A stretch of 64,000 nt of DNA from Thermomicrobium sp. 4228-Ro (GTDB lineage Bacteria > Chloroflexota > Chloroflexia > Thermomicrobiales > Thermomicrobiaceae), in contig NZ_JAPFQM010000006.1 in NCBI RefSeq assembly GCF_026241205.1, forward strand, positions 372,001-436,000, in the 5' to 3' direction. The first letter of the stretch is position 1. The number at the start of each line of letters is the position of its first letter. A model generated the notes under the pieces. The model did no database searches, was not told the origin of the DNA, and worked only from the letters and a program-made list of their open reading frames with translations. Made by a program: the position numbers and the translations under genes. Shown here piece after piece: positions 18,800 through 26,809 of this stretch.

Positions 18800-20476
18800 T
18801 CAGCTGCTGGCCAGAGTCACGTTCTGGAACCGGAACACGCCGGTCGGATGCAGTTTGAAGCCCTGGATGAACTTCTTCATCGCCACGATCTGCGTCTCGT
18901 GGTCGATCCACGCCCACGGAGCATCCTCAACCAGAAGTTTGAGCGCTTGCTGATACAACTGCTCGCGCTCGGCGCGATCGTTGAGACGCTGTGCCTGCCG
19001 CAGGAGCTCGTCGACCTGCTCGTTCTTGTAATAGCCCATGTTGAAGCCGTTCGGCGGCCAGGCATCACCGCTCAAGAGAATAAAGAGGAAGTTGTCAGGA
19101 TCGCCGTTGTCGCCGATCCAGGACATCTCGAACATCTCGGGAAGCTCGTCCGGATTGCCCAGCACCTTGTCGAGATACGTCCCCCACTCGAACGTCTGGA
19201 TCTCCGCCTCGATACCAACTGCGCGGAGATCAGCTTGGATCGCAGCGCCCATCGCTTTGGGTTGCTGCATCCCGGATCCGGACTCTGGAACCCAGAAGGT
19301 CACCTTGAATCCGTTCGGGTATCCCGCTTGGGCCAGGAGTTCCTTCGCTTTGGCCGGATCGTAGCGGTACTCGAGCACGTCATCGGTGTAACCCCAGACA
19401 ACCGGCGGAAGTGGCCCCTTGGCCAGGACACCGGTGCCCTTGAGGAGTTCGTTGACGATTGCCTCTTTATTGATCGCATAGTTGACAGCCTGCCGCACTT
19501 CCTTTTTGTTGAACGGTTCGCGACGGCAGTTGAAGACGACGTACCAGACGTGCATGCCCGGCTGCTCGAGTACCGTCACGTCCGGCGACTGCTTGAGGCG
19601 CGGCAAGTCATCAGGTGGGATGTTCACGATGAAGTCGATCGAACCTGCCTCGAACTCGGTGAGACGAGCCCGATCCTCGATGATCGGGCGGAAGATCAAG
19701 CGCTCGACCTGCGGTTGCCCACCCCACCAGTTGGGGTTACGCTCCAGGATGACCTCGACTCCGGGCTTCCACTCGACGAAACGGAAGGGGCCAGTACCGA
19801 CCGGGTTCTTCGAGAAGTCACGACCGTACTTCTGCACGGCAGCCGGGCTGACGATCGACGCTGCGTGGATCGCGACATTGGACAAGAACGGCGCATAGGG
19901 CTCTTTCAACACGATCTCGACCGTCTGCGGGTCGACAGCTTTGACCGACTGCACCTTCCCAAAAGTGAACTCTGCATAGGCGAACTCGCCAGTATCGTGA
20001 TAGGGGTGGTTCGGATCGATCTGCCGGAGGATGCTGAAGGCGACCGCGTCGGCATCGAACGGTGTTCCGTCGTGGAACGTCACACCCTGGCGGAGCGAGA
20101 ACCGGTAGGTCAAGCCATCGTCACTGATATCCCACCTCTCCGCGAGTCCGGGTTCCAGTTCGGTACTCTCGTCCTTGAAGCGCACGAGACGCTCGAACAT
20201 GGGATCGACGGCACGACCCGTGTTGTAGTCGGTCACCTGGTGCGGATCGAGGGTCACTGGCTCAGCCTGGAGTCCGACGACGATGGTCGTCTTCCCGGCA
20301 CCCGCTGGTGAGCCCTGCGCCACCGGGGAACTCGCCGGGGTCGCACCGCTCGGCACAGGAGTCTCCCGGCTGCCACCGCCACAAGCCAGAAGGAGCCCGC
20401 TCGTCGCTACCGCGACGGCACCACCAGCGGCGAAACGGAGCATCTCTCGCCGTGTCACGCGTTGTTTCTTCTGCAT
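18800..20476 (-). CDS. ABC transporter substrate-binding lipoprotein, family 5 (dipeptide/oligopeptide)
   Basis: The 558-residue protein starts at ATG 20476 behind GGAAAGGAAG. Its N-terminus has a Tat-like RRE motif, a hydrophobic stretch and the lipobox LLLAC, then a Gly/Ser/Pro linker. The body matches SBP_bac_5: LAERWDISDDGLTYRFSLRQ, VTFHDGTPFDADAVAFS and YDPAKAKELLAQAGYPNG. It delivers peptides or related solutes to the DppBC channel encoded downstream. Ligand is not predictable from the sequence. Confidence 0.92.
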   Translation of the reverse strand: MQKKQRVTRREMLRFAAGGAVAVATSGLLLACGGGSRETPVPSGATPASSPVAQGSPAGAGKTTIVVGLQAEPVTLDPHQVTDYNTGRAVDPMFERLVRFKDESTELEPGLAERWDISDDGLTYRFSLRQGVTFHDGTPFDADAVAFSILRQIDPNHPYHDTGEFAYAEFTFGKVQSVKAVDPQTVEIVLKEPYAPFLSNVAIHAASIVSPAAVQKYGRDFSKNPVGTGPFRFVEWKPGVEVILERNPNWWGGQPQVERLIFRPIIEDRARLTEFEAGSIDFIVNIPPDDLPRLKQSPDVTVLEQPGMHVWYVVFNCRREPFNKKEVRQAVNYAINKEAIVNELLKGTGVLAKGPLPPVVWGYTDDVLEYRYDPAKAKELLAQAGYPNGFKVTFWVPESGSGMQQPKAMGAAIQADLRAVGIEAEIQTFEWGTYLDKVLGNPDELPEMFEMSWIGDNGDPDNFLFILLSGDAWPPNGFNMGYYKNEQVDELLRQAQRLNDRAEREQLYQQALKLLVEDAPWAWIDHETQIVAMKKFIQGFKLHPTGVFRFQNVTLASS

Positions 20477-20676
20477 CACCGCGCTTCCTTTCCCCATCCT
20501 CCCCAACAACGCGCACCAAGCAACCGAGGATAACCGAACGATCGAGAATCGACAACCGAAGGTGTCAGCCATCCCGAAAAGTCATGCCGATCTGGTCAGC
20601 AGGACACCGATCGGTGGGGCAAGTAGGTGGGCTCGCCTAGATCGACCGGACGCGATTCCATAGCGACGAGGCCCGT

Positions 20677-21297
20677 TCACCACCACGGCCGGGCGAGGCG
20701 GAGCAGGAGCCCCTCGCGCTGCCAGGCGAGGTGACCGAGGCCGACGAGGAGCGCGATGCAGCCAGCCAGCTCACGCCGCGACCCGTCGAAGTCCGGCGTC
20801 GCCTCCGCAGCACCGCCCGCCGAACGCCGCGGCCGCGCGGCCGCCTCCTGGGCGGCAGCCAGCCAAGCCTCGGCCAACGCGAACGGCGTCCATGCCGCGC
20901 GTTCGGCGAACCGCTCGGCCAGCCAGCGGGCGACCGGATGCTGCACTAGCAGGGTAGCGAGGAGCGACGGGTCTTCCACAAAGGCGAACGTCGCCTCGGT
21001 GACCCGGAATTTCCGACCACTTTTCGGTCGCTCGCTCCGCGATCGCTCCTCACGCGCGAAGTCCGCGACGTACTGGCACCGCGCGACGAGCGCGCAGTCG
21101 TGCTCGACACAGGACGGGATACGCTGGGCGAGGGGCGCGAGGAGTCCGATCGCACCGAGGACGAGCAGGACACCACCGGGGATCGCAGCGGGCTCCCCGA
21201 GCTCCGCCTGGTGCACGCAGAGTACTGCACCCTGGCCGAGCGCGGCGAGTCGCCGGGCCAGTTCCTCCGGATCGAGGACGAGCGCGTCAGCGCCCAT
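20677..21297 (-). CDS. conserved-looking hypothetical protein, third gene of the helicase-nuclease operon
   Basis: A 206-residue protein starting at ATG 21297, overlapping the helicase stop by 11 bases. It has a short hydrophobic stretch (IPGGVLLVLGAIGLLAPLA), four cysteines spaced as C-x4-C-x5-C around residues 60-75 (SCVEHDCALVARC) plus one further upstream, and a basic patch (RSRSERPKSGRKFR). The C-terminal half is Ala-rich helix. The cysteine cluster could bind zinc. I recognise no family. Tight coupling to the helicase suggests a shared function. Confidence 0.6.
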   Translation of the reverse strand: MGADALVLDPEELARRLAALGQGAVLCVHQAELGEPAAIPGGVLLVLGAIGLLAPLAQRIPSCVEHDCALVARCQYVADFAREERSRSERPKSGRKFRVTEATFAFVEDPSLLATLLVQHPVARWLAERFAERAAWTPFALAEAWLAAAQEAAARPRRSAGGAAEATPDFDGSRRELAGCIALLVGLGHLAWQREGLLLRLARPWW

Positions 21298-24200
21298 CGC
21301 TCGCCTCCACGCGGTACAGGTCACGCGTCGGCACGATACGGGCCTGCCCCTGGGTCGCGAGCTCCTCGATCTCCGCGAAGAGACGCTGGAACCGCTCGCG
21401 GGCCTCCTTTTCGCTGTCGTTCTTGGCTGGTGCCGTGAACGTGTGCCGATCCCCGACGAGGACGAGGAGCGAACGGGCTCGGCTGAGCGCGACGTTGAGG
21501 CGCCGCCAGTCGGCATGCAGCGAGCCGATCGTGCCATCCTCGTTGCTGTTGACGAGGCTCACGAGAACGATCTCGCGCTCGCCGCCCTGGAAGCGGTCGA
21601 CGGTATCGACCCGCACCGCGCCCAAGGCTGGGTGCGCGCGAGCCAGTCGCTGGCGGAGCAGGGTGTTCTGCCGCCGGTAAGGCGAGATGACGCCGACCTG
21701 CTCGACCACCTTCCCGCGCAGGTGCTCCGGAAGGCCCCGCAGAAACTCGGCGAGGAGCTGAGCGAGGAGTTCCGCCTCGCGCTCGTTAGCGCGGCCCTCG
21801 TCCTCGGCCGCGAAGAGCCGGCCGCTGTCGCGCGCGAGCGGATCGTCGCTGGTGTCGAGGTAGAGCACCGGTGGGCTCTGGCCGAGAAGGCCGGACGGTG
21901 GTGGAGCACCGAGTTCGGCCAGCCACTGGGCGAGCCGCCGCTCGCCGACCCGCTCGTCGGCCGGACGGAGGGCGCCTTCGTAGAAGACGCGGCTCACCAG
22001 CGCACAGATCGGCTCGTTCATCCGGTACTGCTCGGTCAGCCGGACACAGGCCGACGGGTAGAGCCGGTGCAGGCGCTCGAACGCCGAGGTGCGCAGGGTA
22101 TCCCCGGGCCGGATCCCGAGTCGCTGGAGATCGTCCCAGTAGGGGGGCGGATCGAGCGTGGACACGACGGGCGGCAGCTGGTTCTCGTCGCCGACCAGAA
22201 CCAGACGGCCGCGATACCCGAAGGGTAGGCGGCGCAGCGCCTGGAGACAGGCCGGCTCGGTCGCCTGGCCAGCCTCGTCGACGATGACGGTCTCGAAGGT
22301 GAGGCCGCGGAGTTCGGGAGCATCGGCCGAGCCGAGCGTCGCGACGAACACGGCCGCGTGGTCGCGGACGACCTGCGCCCGGCGGCTGCAGGCCAGCAAC
22401 TCCTCGATCGCCGCTTCGTCGTCCGGTGGCAGGTCGCGGCGCTGGCGCGCCGAGAGGCCAGCGAGCGCCGGGAGCGTCTGGCGCGCGACCGTCTCTTCCA
22501 TATCCTCGCGCTCGCTGCCGACGCGGACGAGGAAGGGGAGTACCTCGCGCGCCGACTGGGCGATCTTGAGCACTACCTCGTTCGCAGCCCGGTGCGTGTT
22601 GGTGAGCACGAGCACCGGTCGCCGTTCGGGTGGCCGCACCGGATCGAGGAGGGATTGAGCCAGCAGCCCACGCACCATGGCGGCAATGAGCGCCGTCTTG
22701 CCAGTGCCCGGCGGGCCCTGCACGAGTAGGAGCTCGCCGGGCTGGAGCGCGAGCGCGGCAGCGAGCGCCCAGCGCTGCGAAGCGTTCAGCCCCTCGGCCA
22801 ACCACGCGGGCAGCGGGCCATCGGTACGAGGCGCGGGGGGCGGGCGGAGGCCGAGGATCGTCTGCGTCAGGGTGGGGAGTTCTCGCCAGCGCAGCGCACG
22901 GCCGCGCGCTGGTGCTGCCGCCAGCGAGGAGACGTAGAAATCGGCCAGCCCCTCGAGCTGCCAGGCCCGCATGTCGAAGCCAGTGAGCTGGTCGACGCGA
23001 TAGAGCGGGTCGTGTCCGGCCGGAGCCAGCGGGACGCGGTCGCGTAGTTCGATCACGATGTGGTACTCGCCGAGCTCGACCACGCGTCCTTCGACCGAAA
23101 AGAGCTCGCCGGGGCGCGGGATCCGAGCGAGGACACCGTCCGGCCACTGTGGAGTCACCAGCACCGTGTCTTCCTCCCGGATCCGCGTATCCAGCCGGCG
23201 CCCGGGACGTTCGAGCGTGACGAAGCGGTCGTCCTGGTGGGCCAGGCGGAGGTCACCGAGCGTGATCCCCTCGTTCTCGAGCGCGAGCGGTGACGTGTGG
23301 ACGAGGTGGAAGAGCCGCTCGCGCTCGGCGTGCTCTTCGGCCTTGAGCTGGCGGTGGAACCAGACCCAGTAGGAGAAGAGCGCTGACGGTGCGTAGCGGA
23401 AAAGTCCGTCGAGTGTGCGACCCTGGCGGTCCCGACTCTGCCGGCACACCTGGCGGGTTCGGGCTGGACAAGGCGTGCAGGGCGGAGACTCGCTCAGGAG
23501 ATCGAACTGACCGACCACAGCTGGGAGTCGCCAGTTCTCCGTTGTCTGATCGAGCCGGTAGCGGTCGTACCCAGTGAAGAGGCCGCTGGCGACGCAGTAG
23601 AAGACGTTCCGGGCCTGAGCGACGAGGTCGACGACGCGCTCGTCGCGGCGCGCGAGGTCGAGGCGAAGCCGCTGGACGATGGGGTGCTGGTCGAGCGGCA
23701 GGGGTTTGATGCGCTCGTTCTCCACCAACTCGACCACCGCATCCACCGCAGCGAAGCCGATGCTCTGCAGGAGTTCACGGTAAGCGAGCGCCTGCAGACC
23801 TCCCGGGAAGCTCGAGCCGGTGAACGGGTCACGCTCGCCGAACCCGGCACGCGTCTTGACCTCGGCCACACGCACTGGGGCGGTCGGCTGGCGCGGCACC
23901 TCGACCCGATCAGCCCGACCGGAGAGGCCCCGAGTAGCGGAGTAGAAGAGCCGCTCGAAGTAGAGATCGACCTCCGGCTCACCGGTCGTGGCGAGGCTCG
24001 TGATCTGTTCCAAGATCGTGCCAGCGGCAGCGAACGAGGTGCGCACGTCCTTCGGCACGCCACCATCCCGCGTTTCCTTGAGGGAGAGCAGCACCTGCAT
24101 CGACCGCGTCCACTCGTTCCAGACGCCATCGCGATACGCTTCGGCTGCACCCTGCGCGTCACCCGTCACGAGATAGGTCGAGAGAGCGCGACGGTAGCCG

Positions 24201-24736
24201 GCATGGATCGCCCGGCCGCGGATATCGCTCGGCTGCGAGGTGCGCTCACGGTAGTCGCGCGGCAGCCCGAAGAAACGCTGGAAAAAGACCTGGAGAGGGC
24301 AGTTGTAGAGCTGCTCGACGAGACTGCCGGTGACGGTGTACTCGGGTGCGACGATGAACTTGAGCAACACCACGCGCCGCAACCCACTCGGGAACACCGC
24401 CCAGACCGCCTTGAGCACCTGGAGACGGAGCGGTTCGGTGATGCCGCGGAGCCGGCGCGCCTCGAGGACATGCCAGAGCACCGGGAAGTAGTGCGAGAAG
24501 GGGTTGGTCGCCGGGCAGCCGGGATACCACTCGTTGGTGTAGACAGCGCAGAGACCGAGCGGGCGCTGCTCTTCGGTCATCGCCCGCAGCACGATCGCGC
24601 GGCGATCGCTGGCGTCGTCGAGCCGCTCGACGAGAAGCGGGACATCGAGCCACTGGGGTTGGCCGGGCGCGGTCTGGAGTCGACGCCAGGCTGCGAGCGT
24701 CCGGTCGTCCACCGGGCGGATCGTATCGTCAGCCAT
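21287..24736 (-). CDS. Dna2-like protein: Fe-S PD-(D/E)XK nuclease fused to superfamily 1 helicase
   Basis: An 1149-residue two-part enzyme. The N-terminal half has a RecB-like nuclease core (GRADRVEV with D276; AEVKTRAG with E292 and K294) and cysteines C146, C420, C423 and C431, spaced as in the 4Fe-4S nuclease modules of Dna2/AddB. The C-terminal half is a DNA helicase: Walker A GPPGTGKT (674-681), Walker B VIVDEAGQ (about 817-824), LVGDENQLPPV, RLTEQYRMNE, VDTVDRFQGGERE and LNVALSRAR. It is expected to unwind and degrade DNA ends. The start at 24736 overlaps the upstream gene by 8 bases. Repair or phage defence are both possible; two uncharacterised neighbours share the operon. Confidence 0.88.
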   Translation of the reverse strand: MADDTIRPVDDRTLAAWRRLQTAPGQPQWLDVPLLVERLDDASDRRAIVLRAMTEEQRPLGLCAVYTNEWYPGCPATNPFSHYFPVLWHVLEARRLRGITEPLRLQVLKAVWAVFPSGLRRVVLLKFIVAPEYTVTGSLVEQLYNCPLQVFFQRFFGLPRDYRERTSQPSDIRGRAIHAGYRRALSTYLVTGDAQGAAEAYRDGVWNEWTRSMQVLLSLKETRDGGVPKDVRTSFAAAGTILEQITSLATTGEPEVDLYFERLFYSATRGLSGRADRVEVPRQPTAPVRVAEVKTRAGFGERDPFTGSSFPGGLQALAYRELLQSIGFAAVDAVVELVENERIKPLPLDQHPIVQRLRLDLARRDERVVDLVAQARNVFYCVASGLFTGYDRYRLDQTTENWRLPAVVGQFDLLSESPPCTPCPARTRQVCRQSRDRQGRTLDGLFRYAPSALFSYWVWFHRQLKAEEHAERERLFHLVHTSPLALENEGITLGDLRLAHQDDRFVTLERPGRRLDTRIREEDTVLVTPQWPDGVLARIPRPGELFSVEGRVVELGEYHIVIELRDRVPLAPAGHDPLYRVDQLTGFDMRAWQLEGLADFYVSSLAAAPARGRALRWRELPTLTQTILGLRPPPAPRTDGPLPAWLAEGLNASQRWALAAALALQPGELLLVQGPPGTGKTALIAAMVRGLLAQSLLDPVRPPERRPVLVLTNTHRAANEVVLKIAQSAREVLPFLVRVGSEREDMEETVARQTLPALAGLSARQRRDLPPDDEAAIEELLACSRRAQVVRDHAAVFVATLGSADAPELRGLTFETVIVDEAGQATEPACLQALRRLPFGYRGRLVLVGDENQLPPVVSTLDPPPYWDDLQRLGIRPGDTLRTSAFERLHRLYPSACVRLTEQYRMNEPICALVSRVFYEGALRPADERVGERRLAQWLAELGAPPPSGLLGQSPPVLYLDTSDDPLARDSGRLFAAEDEGRANEREAELLAQLLAEFLRGLPEHLRGKVVEQVGVISPYRRQNTLLRQRLARAHPALGAVRVDTVDRFQGGEREIVLVSLVNSNEDGTIGSLHADWRRLNVALSRARSLLVLVGDRHTFTAPAKNDSEKEARERFQRLFAEIEELATQGQARIVPTRDLYRVEASDGR

Positions 24737-25712
24737 CGGCGGCCTCCCTGGCCGGCGCCATTTCCGGCACGTAGAGCGCGAGCGCGAAGCGGTGGGTGGC
24801 GGCCAGCGCGTCCTCGCCCCACGCAGCCGTGAGCGCAGCGACGAGCGCGCGGAAGAGATCGCGCGGAGAGGCTGCACTCGACAGCTGCCGGAACTCCTCG
24901 TCCTCGACAGTACCAGCGAGCAGCGCGAAGACAGCCCGCGCCCGGCGCACGAGCGTACCCAGCCCGTCCGGATCGTCGTCCGCTGCGTCGAGCCCGGCCC
25001 GGCTGGCCAGCCGGAGGAGCCAGGAGAGCACCGTCTCCGTCCCTTCACCCCGGATCAAGGCGACACGCGCCCGCAGGAGCGCCCAGACGCACCAGGTACG
25101 ATCGTCCTCGGCAGCCTCGCGCCAGGCATTCCCGAGCCGTTCCGCTTCGGCAGCGTAGAACTCGCGTTCGGCTGGCGGGATCTGGTCGAGCGTCACGAGA
25201 AGGTCGCGCACGATCCGGACAGCCGGAAGCGACCGCTGCTTCTTCTTGTCACTGTCCTCGCCGGGAACGAGCGAAAGGAGGTCGCTGACGAGCCGGTGGA
25301 GCGCCCAGCCGAGCGCTACCCGCTGCTGGTTTTCGGGGAACCGTGCCAGGCGAGCGGCCCGCTCGAGCGCATCCGCGGCCGCCCGAAGATCCCAGACGGC
25401 GAGGAAGCGGTAGGCGCTCGCCAGTTCGTCACGCGCGAGATCCTCGGCCGGTGCCAGCAGCTTCTGGTCAAGCCGGAGGAGCGCGCCGAGCCGTTCGGCG
25501 ACCAGGGCGGCGATCGCTCCCTCACGCAGCGCATCGGTCACCCGCCGCACGCGCTTGGGGACAACGACGGGATCCTCACCGGCGAACCGCTGCTGGCGGA
25601 GTTCGTCGACCCGTTCGGCTACGGCCGCGAGCAACTGTTCGGTCTCCTCGCGATCAGCCACCTGTTCGGGCTTGTCGGTCGACGGCACCTGTGCAACCGG
25701 CCGGGCAGCCAT
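24729..25712 (-). CDS. hypothetical helical protein, first gene of the helicase-nuclease operon
   Basis: A 327-residue, mostly alpha-helical, acidic protein with no membrane segment or known motif that I can name. It begins AARPVAQVPSTDKPEQ, has a charged helix rich in Glu/Arg, and a lysine patch (SDKKKQ) near the middle. The start at 25712 is the first ATG before the conserved-looking part; the open frame extends 60 residues upstream but that stretch is Arg/Ser-rich shadow. The stop overlaps the helicase start, so the two are co-translated. It may be a partner or substrate adaptor of the nuclease. Confidence 0.6.
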   Translation of the reverse strand: MAARPVAQVPSTDKPEQVADREETEQLLAAVAERVDELRQQRFAGEDPVVVPKRVRRVTDALREGAIAALVAERLGALLRLDQKLLAPAEDLARDELASAYRFLAVWDLRAAADALERAARLARFPENQQRVALGWALHRLVSDLLSLVPGEDSDKKKQRSLPAVRIVRDLLVTLDQIPPAEREFYAAEAERLGNAWREAAEDDRTWCVWALLRARVALIRGEGTETVLSWLLRLASRAGLDAADDDPDGLGTLVRRARAVFALLAGTVEDEEFRQLSSAASPRDLFRALVAALTAAWGEDALAATHRFALALYVPEMAPAREAADG

Positions 25713-26064
25713 CGCCTCGATCCTCGCTCGTATCACGAACCTCGGCAGCGATCGTAGCGGAGAGGAGGGTGCGCTGTCCAGCCGCCCGGCCAGGCGGAAC
25801 GAGTGCGTGGTCGCCCGAGCGATACCGTAGTGCGTCCGGCGCGACCGAGCAGACGATGCGACTGGGATAGTGACAAGCGACGGCTGACCCATGCTGTGGC
25901 AGCGCGTCGAGGCGCTGGCGTCCCAGGGAACAGTGACCGGCTGCCACCCGGGCGGTGGCTGGCGTTATACTCGAGCCCCAAGAGGCGACTTGCCGGGGCC
26001 AAGGCGCACGAAGCCGGTGCAGGCTGGCGATGGATGGGGAGCAGCGGGCACGAGGGGGTATCGC
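25713..26064. other. divergent intergenic region between the helicase operon and upp
   Basis: About 350 bases with no supported gene. It must hold divergent promoters. On the + strand a TATACT box is visible (25966-25971), leaving an untranslated leader of roughly 90 bases before upp. I see no clear riboswitch fold or terminator in that leader. Confidence 0.5.
25966..25971 (+). promoter_or_regulatory. candidate -10 box for upp
   Basis: TATACT matches the -10 consensus at five of six bases in an otherwise GC-rich stretch. No good -35 hexamer is found 16-18 bases upstream, so this would be a weak or activator-dependent promoter. Confidence 0.35.
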
Positions 26065-26769
26065 ATGGCTGAGCAGCTCGTTCACCCGACACCGATGCGT
26101 GGCGTGCCGCAGCCGAGGCGCGAGGACGTGCTCGGACAACCACGCCTCACCGTTCTCGGCCATCCTGTGGTGACGGCACTCTTGACGGTCGCCCGGGACG
26201 AGCGGACGCCGCCGGCCGAGTTCGAGCGCGTCCTCCACGAGCTGACGCGCTTTTTGCTCTATGAAGCACTGCGTGCCGAACCGCTGGAAACGTTCCGCGT
26301 CCCCTCGCCGACCGGTGAGGAAGCGGATGGCGGCGCGATCCGCGCCGGGCTGGCGGTACTAGCGATCCTGCGGGCAGGGCTCGGGATGCTCGCACCGGTG
26401 CGGCAACTCATCCCGGCAGCACCGATCTATCTCGTGGGTGCGCGGCGTGACGAGGAGACACTGCGCTCGACCATCTACTACAAGAAGCTCCCCGGCCGCT
26501 TCGACGTGCTGCGCCACGTGGTGATCGTCGACCCGATGCTGGCGACCGGCGGCTCGGCAGTGGCGACAGTGCAACTCCTGCGGCAGACCTACGACGGGCC
26601 GATCTCGTTCCTCGGCATCATCGGTGCACCGTACGGGGTCCAGCACTTGCTCGATGCCGACCCGGACGTCCGCATCTACCTGGCAGCGCTCGACGAGCGG
26701 CTGGACGACCGTGGCTTCATCGTGCCGGGGCTGGGTGATGCTGGCGACCGGCTCTTCGGTACGCACTGA
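26065..26769 (+). CDS. upp: uracil phosphoribosyltransferase
   Basis: The enzyme makes UMP from uracil and PRPP (pyrimidine salvage, cytoplasm). The 234-residue protein has the PRPP-binding loop VVIVDPMLATGGSAVATV, the family blocks AILRAGLGML and STIYYKKLP, and a uracil-binding tail FIVPGLGDAGDRLFGTH. It is about 20 residues longer than usual at the N-terminus. ATG 26065 follows GGGGG at 6 bases; the longer open frame upstream is not conserved in character. It stands alone, with the subtilase gene starting 40 bases downstream. Confidence 0.96.
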   Translation: MAEQLVHPTPMRGVPQPRREDVLGQPRLTVLGHPVVTALLTVARDERTPPAEFERVLHELTRFLLYEALRAEPLETFRVPSPTGEEADGGAIRAGLAVLAILRAGLGMLAPVRQLIPAAPIYLVGARRDEETLRSTIYYKKLPGRFDVLRHVVIVDPMLATGGSAVATVQLLRQTYDGPISFLGIIGAPYGVQHLLDADPDVRIYLAALDERLDDRGFIVPGLGDAGDRLFGTH

Positions 26770-26809
26770 GAGCGGCGACGCGTTGCCTTCGCTCGGGAGC
26801 ACGAAGCGC

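Noticed and set aside
25891-26064. N-terminal extension of upp by 58 residues
   Set aside because: The extension is Gly/Arg/Pro-rich, contains the -10 box and is absent from the family; ATG 26065 has its own ribosome site.
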